Assembly (NCBI GenBank): GCA_944322785.1
Contig: CALUPW010000012.1
Location: 1-62,200, forward strand
Origin: Candidatus Gastranaerophilales bacterium
GTDB lineage: Bacteria; Cyanobacteriota; Vampirovibrionia; Gastranaerophilales; Gastranaerophilaceae
Reading direction: 5' to 3'
DNA: 62,200 bases
The notes below the pieces were generated by a model. That model saw only the letters and a program-made list of their open reading frames with translations. It was not told the DNA's origin and made no database searches. This document shows, piece by piece, positions 25,987 through 35,144 of this stretch (position 1 is its first letter; each line of letters begins with the position of its first letter). The position numbers and the translations under genes were made by a program.

Positions 25987-26826
25987 TTAATTTTTGTTGT
26001 AACCAAATTCTCTACTCTTAAATATTTCTTTCCACCAAGACTCACGGCTAAGGATAATATCATCATCAACTTTTGCATTGTAATTTTCTAAAATTGAATA
26101 TTGGAAATATTTTTTTACATAATCAAAACCTTCTTTTTTAACTAATTCTATTAATCCAATATTACCACCATGTCCATTAGAAACATAGTTTTTCCACCTT
26201 TGTAATAACATTCCGTGTTCAGATGTCGCTGAGCCAACATATAATTTCCCTGTATGGGTATCCGTTATTAAATAAACTGCTTTTTGGTTTTCTAATGCAG
26301 CAATCCAATCTCTTTTGTTTCTATCAATTATTGTTTTTAATTGCGAATATGATAAACGAACCTTGTCATACCCCGGAAAATCTTCCCCATCAAACAGTGT
26401 CGGCAAAATTTGTATAACAATAAGTTTATCCTTTATACTCTTATAATGTCTTAATTGTGTTTGGTGAGATTTGTGGTATTTTACTATAACTCTTCCCAAA
26501 AATTGTTCATACTCTTTTAGTTCTTTACCTTCGTAATTAATGTTATTTAAAACGTTTAGTTCCTTTGTAACTTTTTTGATTGTTGTTAAAAGCCAAGTCT
26601 CATTTGATAATTTCAAAAAACAAACTGCAATATCACCAACATCAAAATATCTCATTTTATTTCGCCAAAATAACCATTGGTTATTTATTTCATCCGGATT
26701 AGCTTTATATAAGTCCATTGGATCAGAAAATCCATTATGCTGATTAAATTTAATTTTTATAGGACTAGTTGTTTCTTTTTCTAGCATATGCAATAAATCT
26801 TCTAACAAAATCTCTTTCATACTCAC
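25987..26826 (-). CDS. GIY-YIG nuclease domain protein
   Basis: 279 residues. The C-terminal third is a GIY-YIG domain: AVYLITDTHTGKLYVGSAT, then LLQRWKNYVSNGHGGN, and ESWWKEIFKSREFGYNKN with the catalytic Glu. The N-terminal ~170 residues (WLFWRNKMRYFDVGDIAVCF) look like a target-recognition or ligand domain with no family I can name. It lies 11 bp upstream of the interrupted GIY-YIG gene on the same strand, so the two form a pair. Probably a restriction-like nuclease. Confidence 0.8.
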   Translation of the reverse strand: MSMKEILLEDLLHMLEKETTSPIKIKFNQHNGFSDPMDLYKANPDEINNQWLFWRNKMRYFDVGDIAVCFLKLSNETWLLTTIKKVTKELNVLNNINYEGKELKEYEQFLGRVIVKYHKSHQTQLRHYKSIKDKLIVIQILPTLFDGEDFPGYDKVRLSYSQLKTIIDRNKRDWIAALENQKAVYLITDTHTGKLYVGSATSEHGMLLQRWKNYVSNGHGGNIGLIELVKKEGFDYVKKYFQYSILENYNAKVDDDIILSRESWWKEIFKSREFGYNKN

Positions 26827-27004
26827 AATTCCTCTTTTTAATTATTATATCAAATTATTTGTTATTACATAAATATGTTAATAATTTTATATGTTAGAAA
26901 CGGACATAATCACTTAATACTTAATTTTTTATTAACAAATAAACATTTAATAATATATTCGTTTATAATAGCAGTATTAAAAATAGAAAGAGGTCGAAAT
27001 TTGC

Positions 27005-27364
27005 ATGAAAAAAGGAATGTTTATATTTTTAGCAATATGGTTTTTCATAATTTTTGCGACATTATTACTTTATTGCATATTTAACTGGCAGGAAGTAATA
27101 ATTTTTAAGCCTTTCAGCGGGAACTCTGCAATGTTATGTATGCTAACTATATGGACGTTTATACCTTTTTTAGCAAAATTTAAATTTGGAGATTTTGAAT
27201 GGGAGATAAATAATCCGCTATATGCAAATATGGAACAAGCAAAACAAAATTTAGATGAAGCCGCAAATAAAGCTCAAAACATAAACATTGATTTTAATAT
27301 CCAAAATAAATATAATGAAGAATTGAATACTATTATGAAGAAGAATGGAGGCAAAAATGTTTAG
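27005..27364 (+). CDS. Small two-TM membrane protein
   Basis: 119 residues with two hydrophobic helices (about 5-27 and 43-60), then a cytoplasmic helix (YANMEQAKQNLDEAANKAQN). First of a three-gene cluster; it overlaps the next gene by 8 bp. GAGG lies upstream but far from the ATG. Family not recognised. Small membrane proteins of this form occur as effectors in abortive-infection systems, which is only an analogy. Confidence 0.6.
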   Translation: MKKGMFIFLAIWFFIIFATLLLYCIFNWQEVIIFKPFSGNSAMLCMLTIWTFIPFLAKFKFGDFEWEINNPLYANMEQAKQNLDEAANKAQNINIDFNIQNKYNEELNTIMKKNGGKNV

Positions 27365-27659
27365 TTATAGCCAACCTCATTCTGCTTATAGTTATATGCA
27401 AAGAAAAAACGAAAGTTCTAACTTGTTAGCTGATGCTGCACAAAAGGGAATAGCATTGCTTAATAAACAAATAGATTATCAACTTTTAAATGCTTTTCAA
27501 AATTATATTATTTCTGTTTTAAATATCGTTTCACAAAAAATGGGAATTGATTATATTTCTTTTTATAATCAATTTAATTTGTCAATCAGTAATTTATTAC
27601 CCTACGACCAAGTAAAAAGAACAATTGAATTCATTTTAAATATTGCAAAAAGCATATAG
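27357..27659 (+). CDS. Small hypothetical protein
   Basis: 100 residues from ATG 27357, five bases after GGAGG; an ATG at 27345 overlaps that site. Helical and soluble, with SYSQPHSAYSYMQRKNESSN near the start. It overlaps the small membrane protein gene upstream, so they are co-translated. Family not recognised. Confidence 0.6.
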   Translation: MFSYSQPHSAYSYMQRKNESSNLLADAAQKGIALLNKQIDYQLLNAFQNYIISVLNIVSQKMGIDYISFYNQFNLSISNLLPYDQVKRTIEFILNIAKSI

Positions 27660-27712
27660 TGTTATAGATGATTTTGTCAAAAGTTGATAAAAATATATCA
27701 TAATAAAAATGA

Positions 27713-28411
27713 GTGCAATTAGTAAATGAAAATGAAGTGATTTATATGCGACCACAAGAAATTGATACTTTGTTATTAAATTGCTTTTTTACTTCATTGA
27801 AAGAACACCTCCCAAGATTAGATCTTAAAGAAAACTTAGGTAATATTGAAACATATACAATTCCAAGCGAGTTTATTAATAAAGTTTTTATAGATGCTAA
27901 AAAATATTTTGATGACAATGTAAGAGAAGATTCAAAATTATTTTATCAATACTTAAAAATCTTAGATAAAAAATCAAAAAATAAAAAGTCAAAATATAAT
28001 GAAATTGCGAAATTTTTAAATGATACTGATATTGATAATATTATGAATAAGTTATCAAATGAAATATTTTTAGAGCTAATCAAATTAAATCTTGATGATA
28101 TAAGTAAAAAACTTGAAGAAATTGTATCAATAGAACCAGTGCCTAAAAAAATATTTTTTAAAATCAAAAAATGGTGGAGGAAGCATAAACCAAACAATTT
28201 TAAAAAATGGCTTAGTTATCCATATAATAAGAAACAACTTCAAATAAATAAAACTTTTAGAATAATACTCATAATATTGTTACTGTTGCTTGTTACTGGT
28301 GGTCTTTGGTTTTTGTCCGATAATTTATATAGCTTTTGTGGACATATCTCTGTTATAGTCATACTAATTTTGTTACATTATCTATTTAATCTTTTGTTTG
28401 CCAATAAATAA
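27713..28411 (+). CDS. Hypothetical protein with C-terminal membrane hairpin
   Basis: 232 residues if it starts at GTG 27713; ATG at 27746 is an alternative and neither has a strong ribosome site. The N-terminal ~150 residues are charged and helical, then KIFFKIKKWWRKHKP is strongly basic, and two hydrophobic helices (about 182-202 and 210-228) end the protein. It follows 53 bp after the preceding small gene. Family not recognised. Confidence 0.6.
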   Translation: MQLVNENEVIYMRPQEIDTLLLNCFFTSLKEHLPRLDLKENLGNIETYTIPSEFINKVFIDAKKYFDDNVREDSKLFYQYLKILDKKSKNKKSKYNEIAKFLNDTDIDNIMNKLSNEIFLELIKLNLDDISKKLEEIVSIEPVPKKIFFKIKKWWRKHKPNNFKKWLSYPYNKKQLQINKTFRIILIILLLLLVTGGLWFLSDNLYSFCGHISVIVILILLHYLFNLLFANK

Positions 28412-28534
28412 CTTTTGCAAAATAAGATCATAAATTATTTCTCATTAAATATAAGTTGCTCCAACCATTCCTGAATATATAATAAATTATGTTGTTATTT
28501 TTCTGAGAATTTGTGTTACTTTTTCTGCTTTCTC

Positions 28535-28882
28535 ATGTTAATTAACACAAGACTAAATGAAAAAGTCAGAGAAAATTATTTAAACCCAAACTCAAAATAT
28601 GTAGGATCTACACTGGAAGTATTAGTTGGAAACTTAGAAAATTATAAGGGTAAAAATGTAATTACTGGCAGGATAAGAAATAATAAAATAGTTTATATTC
28701 CTTGTGATACTGACATAACCGGTAAATTGTTGGATGTAAAAAAAACACAGGTACCAAAACTTGGTATTTGCAATGCGAATTATTATAGTAGAACAATAGA
28801 GCAAAAATATTTTTCAGGGGTTTTACTAATCAATGGGGGATCTATGTGTCGCAACACAAATTATTCCTTATATAGAATATAA
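28535..28882 (+). pseudogene. miaB: 3' fragment of miaB (TRAM domain only)
   Basis: The frame encodes RLNEKVRENYLNPNSKYVGS, then TLEVLVGNLENYKGKNVITG, RIRNNKIVYIP and TGKLLDVK, which corresponds to the C-terminal TRAM RNA-binding domain of the tRNA methylthiotransferase MiaB. The radical-SAM and UPF0004 domains are absent upstream. After about residue 75 the sequence no longer looks like MiaB. It is a stranded gene end, probably a duplication or the scar of an insertion. Confidence 0.7.
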
Positions 28883-28950
28883 AATTCCTACAAACAAATT
28901 TATTGAAACTTTAAAATGTTTTAACAAAACTAAAAATTAAGGAGACTCTC

Positions 28951-29586
28951 ATGTTAATAAGAAAACAAAACCAATATTGTACTTTAAATAGAATTAACAG
29001 TACCCCAACAAGCAATAAATATAAAAATTATACACCTATCTCACAAGATAGATTATCATTTACAGGAACCATTATTAAAAGAATTAACAGTAAAGATGAA
29101 ATTAAAAAAATTTTAGATTTATTTTATGATTCATTAGTATACAATCTTGAGCCAAATAAAACACAATCTAAATTTTTAAGAAAAATAGACCGTTATATAT
29201 CAATGCTGCCATTTTCAATAGCGTCAAAACAACCCAACAGTATCACTGAGGTGATAGAAAAAGAAAATCAACTTATCGGCGGGTACTCAATGAATATAAA
29301 CCCGCTAAAATCTAGTGCTCATTTAGGATTTATTACTTTGGCACCAGAATACATCAGAACAAAGGCAGGTATTGAAGCTTTAAAAAAATTAGGAATAAGA
29401 ATTTATGAAAATGCAAATGCAAATAATGTAAAAGAATTAACTTGGACAACTAACTCAAAAAATAAAAATATAAACAATTTATTAAAACGTCTAGGTGCTG
29501 AAAAAGTGAAAGAAATTGCATTGGGTGAAGCTGAATATAAAATTTCAATTAATGACTTAGGGAAAAAATTATATAATTTAGTATAA
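28951..29586 (+). CDS. GNAT-like acetyltransferase with N-terminal LSFTG motif
   Basis: 211 residues. The C-terminal half looks like a GNAT fold (QLIGGYSMNINP, LGFITLAPEYIRTKAGIEAL, then NNLLKRLGAEK). The first ~40 residues are low complexity and contain RLSFTGT, a motif seen in other orphan proteins of this window. AAGGAG precedes the ATG. Substrate unknown. Confidence 0.7.
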   Translation: MLIRKQNQYCTLNRINSTPTSNKYKNYTPISQDRLSFTGTIIKRINSKDEIKKILDLFYDSLVYNLEPNKTQSKFLRKIDRYISMLPFSIASKQPNSITEVIEKENQLIGGYSMNINPLKSSAHLGFITLAPEYIRTKAGIEALKKLGIRIYENANANNVKELTWTTNSKNKNINNLLKRLGAEKVKEIALGEAEYKISINDLGKKLYNLV

Positions 29587-29620
29587 ACTCACCCTGTAAA
29601 AATACTACAAGAGTGAGTTT
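29585..29620 (+). terminator. Hairpin after the GNAT gene
   Basis: AAACTCAC (29585-29592) pairs with GTGAGTTT (29613-29620) right after the stop codon. The T-run is short, so it may act in both directions toward the mtnA remnant as well. Confidence 0.5.
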
Positions 29621-29638
29621 AATAAAAATAATATTCTG

Positions 29639-29870
29639 TTATTTTTTAAATGCTTCTACAATGGATTTTTTATAATTAGGTTTAAAATACCAACTTTTGT
29701 AATTATTCCTGTAATCAATTCATTCGGAATGATATCAAACCTAGGATTTATTACATCTAAATCCGGCGCACAAATAATTTTGCCGTTGATATGAATCATC
29801 TCTTCGTGTGATCTTTCTTCAATTACAATTTCATCTCCAGTTGCAATAGATGTATGGATTTGATTTTTAT
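29639..29870 (-). pseudogene. mtnA: C-terminal remnant of mtnA (methylthioribose-1-phosphate isomerase)
   Basis: Reverse-strand reading gives TGDEIVIEERSHEEMIHING, then DLDVINPRFDIIPNELITGI, matching the MtnA C-terminal catalytic region (GDEIPIEER and NPAFDVTPAELI patterns). A one-base deletion in the A-run after VGIL shifts the frame; in the shifted frame the proper end KPNYKKSIVEAFKK follows to TAA at 29639. The N-terminal two thirds are missing. Confidence 0.75.
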
Positions 29871-30017
29871 GATGATGATAAATTATATTCTCTAAATCAT
29901 AAAAATTTTTGTATTTCTTAATACTCGTTTTTACTATTACAAATAATCATTTAAGGTGTTTCTTTACATTGGTTTTGGGTTGTATTTTAATGTCCGATTT
30001 GTATATAAGCTATCTAC

Positions 30018-30460
30018 TGTTGGTTGGGCATACCTGCCCAACAATACTAAATTTCAGCACTCGGAAGTTCCTTGGTATAGTATTCTTAAATGACCCCAAT
30101 CGGACTTTATTAGGACTTTAATATACAAAGAGTAGCCTTAAAGTGGCTGTACTTTTTTGTCCGGTTTGATTTGTACTGATAGATAGATTATTTTGGTAAA
30201 GTTGGCTTTGTGTGGGAGTTTCCGGGTCGGAAAAATTAAGTTTACTAAAAAAATCAAACTGAAAAACTGGACTTTTTCCGGACTGTACGGATGGATTGAG
30301 ATTTGCAGAACTTCAGTGAGATACGTACTGTTTTTGAGTTGTACGGATAATTTGATTATTTCGGAAAAGTCCAGCTCCGCAAATTTTCAGAAAAATTTAA
30401 AACGAGGTCGAAACTTTGGTCAGGATAAGAGCCAGCGTTAGGCAAGTATGCCCAACCTAC
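30018..30460. mobile_element. MITE-like element with 25-bp terminal inverted repeats
   Basis: The left end (30018-30042) and the reverse complement of the right end (30436-30460) match at 22 of 25 positions; both contain GGTTGGGCATAC. The left repeat is itself a hairpin (GTTGGGCA, loop TACC, TGCCCAAC). An internal inverted repeat (CTGGACTTTTTCCG at 30267-30280 with CGGAAAAGTCCAG at 30361-30373) lets much of the interior fold on itself. There is no coding gene inside. No target duplication was established. Confidence 0.5.
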
Positions 30461-30663
30461 AAATTTTAGGGTTCGGGTCATCATTTTTTATACCCATTGT
30501 AATTTTAACTTCTCATAAATACTCCCCATAATGTTTGCGGACTGTATTGAATATCAGCCTAGAAAATTATACAAATTTTTTGTTTTATACAAATTAGCAA
30601 TTTTAGTATGCAGAATTTTTTTATATTTATAAGGTTGTAAGCGTAAGGCAAAGTGAAGAACGG

Positions 30664-33003
30664 ATGACAATCTCAAAAATTATAAATACTGCAGTTAAAA
30701 CAGTCAGTGAAAGCAAAACAGTGCTAAAAAATACCAACAATGCCGCAGAAAAAGTTTCAGCGGAACTTAACGGTGTTGTACCTGATTTGCGCAAAAATTT
30801 AGCCAAAAGCGCAAAATATCACCAATATTCATCGCAGGTTCAAGAAAAAATCGCCTACATTCGAAACGCAATCTGGAAACTTGCTAAAGAAAAAAACAAC
30901 CCTCAACTATTTCAAAATCATGATTCCTTTATTCTGGGTTTAGTTTCTTATTGTGATGATGAAAAACTGCTTGAAATAATTTTTAAAAATATAAAAAATT
31001 ATAATACTTTTGTAATGTCAGCCGAAAAAATAAATTCTGTTTTTAAAAATGTATTATGCAGAAATTTATACGAAAAATATAAAATCACTGTAAATTTGAC
31101 ACTGATGTGCTTGTTCTACCCAAAAAGTTTCAAGGCGCTTGCTAAATCTGCAGGTTTAAATGAAATTTTGTCCAAAAGATTAAATCTTTCTTATTTAAAA
31201 GATATTAACCCCTCGGATAACATCGACGACAATTTTTTCTACAAACTTTTTGAAAATATAGAAAAAACAACAAATGAAAGACTGGCTAAAGCTGGCATTG
31301 ATGTTAACGCTGCAAATAAATTTATAAAACTTGCCGATGATGAAATTTGCAAAAATCCAAAAGTTTTAGAAGACTATATTACTAAACTGGAAAAAGCGAA
31401 AAATCCTGAACTGATTAATGAATTTTTAAATAAATTCGAATTGACAGAAGACAATTTTACTTTTATAAAAGACGAATTTTTAAATCTTATTGACCAGTGT
31501 GAAAAATCACCCGGGATAGTAAAAAAAGCTCTCTCTTTGCCGTATGCCTCACCATATACAATAAAGGCGGCAATCAATTTGGCAGGTCGAGAAGGGTCTA
31601 AAATTACTGACGAAATATTTGAATATTATTTGAATCTGGCAAAAACTCATCCGCAATGTTGTACACCGTCAACATTAATGGATATTTACACTTTTTTATC
31701 CAAAAAAGGAACTGATGAAGATTTACTAAAAGAAATTTTTGAAAAATCAATTAAAACAAAGAACTATTATGCTTTCACCCGTATAGCTTTTTTCACCAAT
31801 GAAAAGAACATTGATTTTTTGAAAAAATGTTTGAAAAACGAAACATTGGACGTTGAATCTTTATTCAAATTAAAAATAATGGGGATAAATCCCGCTTATG
31901 AACACCAGCTCGATAATGTTTGCGAGGAGTTGTTTCGTCCCTTATTAAGGGTGTTGAAAAAAAATTCTCGGCACTCAAGAGAATCTGATTTTATTGCCGG
32001 GGATATAATTAAAATAAAATTTGAAAATCCTGAAGCTTTTAAAAAGCTGGTGGATTCTAAGATTTTAGATTTAGTACTGCAAGAAAAAGTTAACCCGAAA
32101 ATTTTGCTGCGTTTTAATGAAAACACTGAATTTACGCCGGAAATTCTTTCCGATGTAAAAAAACTGTTAAACAATGAAAGTTTAATTAAAAAATTTGATA
32201 CAACAAAAGACATTCTAAAAAATACTGCCCCGGGGGATGTAGCATCCGTTAACGGTAAACTGTATATCAATAACAACGGAAAACTTAAGCGCTGGAATAT
32301 GACAGAAGAAAAATTCAATAAATTATTCCCGCTTGTTGACAGGTTCACAACATTGCAGGGAAGAAACGACTGTTATTTTATATCTGTTTTAAACAGTCTT
32401 TATTATAATCCGCAAACCAGAGGGTACTACTACAAAATGTTTGAGCAAAAAGGAAATGATATTTTTGTGACAATACCTGCGTATAAAAATTACGGAGGGG
32501 CAATTAAATTTCCGGACGGCGAAATTCAAACACATTTTTATAGTGCGGATGCGGCTAAAAATGTTCAAATGCTCGAAAGGGCATTTGCAAAAACTTCTTT
32601 TAGGGATGCCTGGCATATGAAAATCCCTAATATTGAGGATCCAATTTCATCAGACAATCTTGATTACCTGCACGGCAGGATAGCCGGCGGAAATCCTGCG
32701 CAGGTGCTTGAAGAATTGCTGGCTGATTTAAAAGTTGACAGAAGGTGTGTAATTCAAACCCTATGGGACAAAACAAAAATCCAAAACTTTTTTGACAACT
32801 TTGCGCAAAACCCGAGATATCTCATTAATGAAACTTTTTTGACCAGCAAAAACTCAGGTCACGCAATTTCAATAAAAGGATATGACCCAAAAAGCAAGAT
32901 GGTTACAGTTGTTGACCCTTATTGTTCCGGTATAGAGGAAAAACTTACATTAAATACACTATTAAAAGAGATTTATTCTCTTATTGTTACTCGTTTTATA
33001 TAA
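30664..33003 (+). CDS. Large helical protein with C-terminal papain/calpain-like protease domain
   Basis: 779 residues. The first ~540 are mostly helical repeat-like sequence. The C-terminal ~230 form a cysteine protease-like domain: the nucleophile is C570 in GRNDCYFISVLNSL, with H733 in NSGHAISIKGYD and an Asp in VVDPYCS about 20 residues later. This C-x(n)-H-x(n)-N/D order fits calpain/papain-type peptidases. No classical signal peptide. Large orphan proteins of this plan seem typical of the lineage, but the role is unknown. It may act on host or competitor proteins if exported. Confidence 0.72.
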   Translation: MTISKIINTAVKTVSESKTVLKNTNNAAEKVSAELNGVVPDLRKNLAKSAKYHQYSSQVQEKIAYIRNAIWKLAKEKNNPQLFQNHDSFILGLVSYCDDEKLLEIIFKNIKNYNTFVMSAEKINSVFKNVLCRNLYEKYKITVNLTLMCLFYPKSFKALAKSAGLNEILSKRLNLSYLKDINPSDNIDDNFFYKLFENIEKTTNERLAKAGIDVNAANKFIKLADDEICKNPKVLEDYITKLEKAKNPELINEFLNKFELTEDNFTFIKDEFLNLIDQCEKSPGIVKKALSLPYASPYTIKAAINLAGREGSKITDEIFEYYLNLAKTHPQCCTPSTLMDIYTFLSKKGTDEDLLKEIFEKSIKTKNYYAFTRIAFFTNEKNIDFLKKCLKNETLDVESLFKLKIMGINPAYEHQLDNVCEELFRPLLRVLKKNSRHSRESDFIAGDIIKIKFENPEAFKKLVDSKILDLVLQEKVNPKILLRFNENTEFTPEILSDVKKLLNNESLIKKFDTTKDILKNTAPGDVASVNGKLYINNNGKLKRWNMTEEKFNKLFPLVDRFTTLQGRNDCYFISVLNSLYYNPQTRGYYYKMFEQKGNDIFVTIPAYKNYGGAIKFPDGEIQTHFYSADAAKNVQMLERAFAKTSFRDAWHMKIPNIEDPISSDNLDYLHGRIAGGNPAQVLEELLADLKVDRRCVIQTLWDKTKIQNFFDNFAQNPRYLINETFLTSKNSGHAISIKGYDPKSKMVTVVDPYCSGIEEKLTLNTLLKEIYSLIVTRFI

Positions 33004-33009
33004 TGTGTA

Positions 33010-33300
33010 GCGCAAAGTATAACACCACGGCATTTTAGCGGGAAAAACTCTTTCTTTGCAACTCTTACATAAATTTTCGCTTTTTCTAAATTGGCTTCCA
33101 CAGCTTTTACATCAGCACGTGGTTGGTATTTCATAGAAAATTTGTTCCGAATATTCAAAATTTTCTAACTCGTCAACCGCCATATCCGAAATATTTCAAG
33201 ATGAATTACCTGACAAAACCGCTAACTGCATCATCAAAATTTCACGCTGTTTTTGCAGAGTTTTAAATATCATCTTTTTAATATTTATATCCAAATGACT
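33010..33300 (-). pseudogene. Remnant of an outer-membrane efflux protein (TolC/NodT family)
   Basis: Reverse-strand reading gives KTLQKQREILMMQLAVLSGN, a TGA, NISDMAVDELENFEYSEQI and, in another frame, QPRADVKAVEANLEKAKIYV then RVAKKEFFP. These follow the order of the OEP domain of RND efflux outer-membrane factors (the RPD-AEANL-AKA-ffP signature). At least one stop and one frameshift are present, and both ends are missing. Confidence 0.72.
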
Positions 33301-33355
33301 GACTTTTTCTTAATTCCGGTGTCAATTTATAGTGTGTATTTTTTTTTAACATCTC

Positions 33356-34717
33356 CTAAGCCGCCGGGCTGCTGTAAAGTCCGGAAACATCCAGATTGAT
33401 TTTATGATGTGATTGCGTCTTGATTGTGTTTTTAAAATCAACAATATATTTGGGATTGATATTCAATCTGCCAAAAACACCGCTATGATATAATTCTATT
33501 AGTTTGTCCACATATTTTTGACAGTATAGCGGAGTAAGCGGCCGCCGTTTCATTTGCTGTACAAACGGAATGCTTTTTCTTAATGAATTTTCTCTTGTGG
33601 TCGCCCCGCCGAAATTCGCCATCATATCAAGTCCGCCTTCCGATCTCGGTAAAATATGCTCAACTGATGCCAGTGACGGCCATACAAGTCTGTAACCTAT
33701 TTTATCAACTGGTTCCGATGCAACTTTGACAATATAGGCAGAGGTGCTTTCTTGAGATGTCGGAAGCTTTTGTGCTATGGTTAATAACTCTTCCTGCAAA
33801 TTTTTATCGGGTAAATCTTCTAACAATCTTGCCAGATCGTATATAAAAGATTTTCTGTTAAAAGGAACAATTATTTTGTCCTGTGCAAGTCGGGATTTTG
33901 AAATTTCAATCAAGTGTTTCAACTGTTCATTATTCTTCAAAACAGATTTTTTCAATATAATCTCCATAAAATTTATTACTTTTTTCTGATTTTCGATAGT
34001 ACGGGAATTCGTTGTATTATTCAGTCTTTTTGATTCTTTCAAAAGTTTATTCATAACTTTTCTTGATTTTATGTCCTGCCCGTTATGGATATCTTCTTTT
34101 ATCTTTGCCAGTTTATATTTGAATTCATAAGATGAAAACGGAATAGCAACAGGCTGATTGTTCAATTTTTTGTCTGTTTCAGCCATAAACATTTTAAACC
34201 TGTATTGATATTTATCAGGCAGAAGTTTTGCAGTTTGCGTTAATTCCTGGAATACTGCAGATTGCTTTTTTCGCAGACGTCGCATAAAAACAGGTTCTAT
34301 TTCATTAAGAATTTCTTTTATATTTTTGTCAGGATGAATAGCTGCTCTTTCTATAATTATATCCAAAACTTTTGCTTCATTTCCCGTAAAACTGTCCTTA
34401 TACGGTTCCAAAATTTCTAAAACTTGAATGGCAGGTCTGCTGAAAACTCTGTTTTTTATCCATCTGGTAAGCATTTTGGGATCTATCATCGTAACACCGC
34501 TGTACATACAGGGAAGTTTATATGCAAATAGCATTCTTAGTTTTGAAGAGTTTTGAATTCCGCCAAAAGTTACCGGATAATAGCATGGCATGCAGTTTAA
34601 ATCAATGTTTTCCGGTGACGGAAGATTCTTCAGCATAGGATTTACCTCCGGATTTTGTAAATTGAGGTTTGGATTGTGTCTATTAAAATTATTTGAAGTT
34701 ATTGGAGAAACTCTCAA
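33356..34717 (-). CDS. Orphan protein with HNH-like motif and N-terminal VTFGG motif
   Basis: 453 residues. The N-terminus is low complexity (RVSPITSNNFNRHNPNLNLQ) with YYPVTFGG at about residue 48. The middle is helical. Near residue 345 comes LASVEHILPRSEGGLDMMAN, then TTRENSLRKSIPF, an HNH-like pattern (H, P-x-S-x-G-G, N, N-x-x-R) without the zinc Cys pairs. Possibly a nuclease; possibly a degenerate fold with another role. Monocistronic, facing the efflux remnant. Confidence 0.65.
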   Translation of the reverse strand: MRVSPITSNNFNRHNPNLNLQNPEVNPMLKNLPSPENIDLNCMPCYYPVTFGGIQNSSKLRMLFAYKLPCMYSGVTMIDPKMLTRWIKNRVFSRPAIQVLEILEPYKDSFTGNEAKVLDIIIERAAIHPDKNIKEILNEIEPVFMRRLRKKQSAVFQELTQTAKLLPDKYQYRFKMFMAETDKKLNNQPVAIPFSSYEFKYKLAKIKEDIHNGQDIKSRKVMNKLLKESKRLNNTTNSRTIENQKKVINFMEIILKKSVLKNNEQLKHLIEISKSRLAQDKIIVPFNRKSFIYDLARLLEDLPDKNLQEELLTIAQKLPTSQESTSAYIVKVASEPVDKIGYRLVWPSLASVEHILPRSEGGLDMMANFGGATTRENSLRKSIPFVQQMKRRPLTPLYCQKYVDKLIELYHSGVFGRLNINPKYIVDFKNTIKTQSHHKINLDVSGLYSSPAA

Positions 34718-34802
34718 AATTTTGAACTCCCTATTATTATTTTAACTTATTTGAGTCTATTATTAAAGGGGTGTTTTTTGAGAGAATTTGTAAATCCCGT
34801 AA

Positions 34803-35120
34803 TTAATGAGTTATCAATTTTAATCCGGTTATACCGCTCACAATGAGTGCTATACAAACCAGCCGCATTACAGTAACAGGTTCTTTAAAAAGTATAATTC
34901 CGAAGATTACGGTTCCGACAGTTCCTATTCCTGTCCAAACAGCATAAGCTGTTCCTAAAGGCAGGTTTTTAAGTGCGAGTGCAAGAAAATAAAAACTTGC
35001 AATCATACATATTACAGTAAGTGTTGAAGGAATAATCCGTGAAAATCCGTGGGTAAACTTAAGTCCGACAGCCCAGCTGATTTCAAAAAGTCCTGCGACA
35101 AGTAAATATATCCAGTGCAT
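34803..35120 (-). CDS. gdx: SMR-family guanidinium exporter (Gdx/SugE)
   Basis: 105 residues with four TM helices, the usual SMR length. It has the SugE/Gdx pattern: WIYLLVAGLFEISWAVGLKF with the essential Glu in helix 1, then LPLGTAYAVWTGIGTVGTVI. It pumps guanidinium out in exchange for protons. A guanidine-I (ykkC) riboswitch lies directly upstream, which independently supports guanidinium as substrate. AAGGAG is close before the ATG. Confidence 0.95.
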   Translation of the reverse strand: MHWIYLLVAGLFEISWAVGLKFTHGFSRIIPSTLTVICMIASFYFLALALKNLPLGTAYAVWTGIGTVGTVIFGIILFKEPVTVMRLVCIALIVSGITGLKLITH

Positions 35121-35144
35121 AATTTTCTCCTTATAAATACAAAA

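Noticed and set aside
29909-30441. Two small frames of 70 and 82 codons in the decay zone
   Set aside because: No ribosome sites, low-complexity products and they lie across the MITE-like inverted repeats.
32973-33158. A 61-codon reverse-strand frame as a gene
   Set aside because: It is one frame of the decayed outer-membrane efflux gene.
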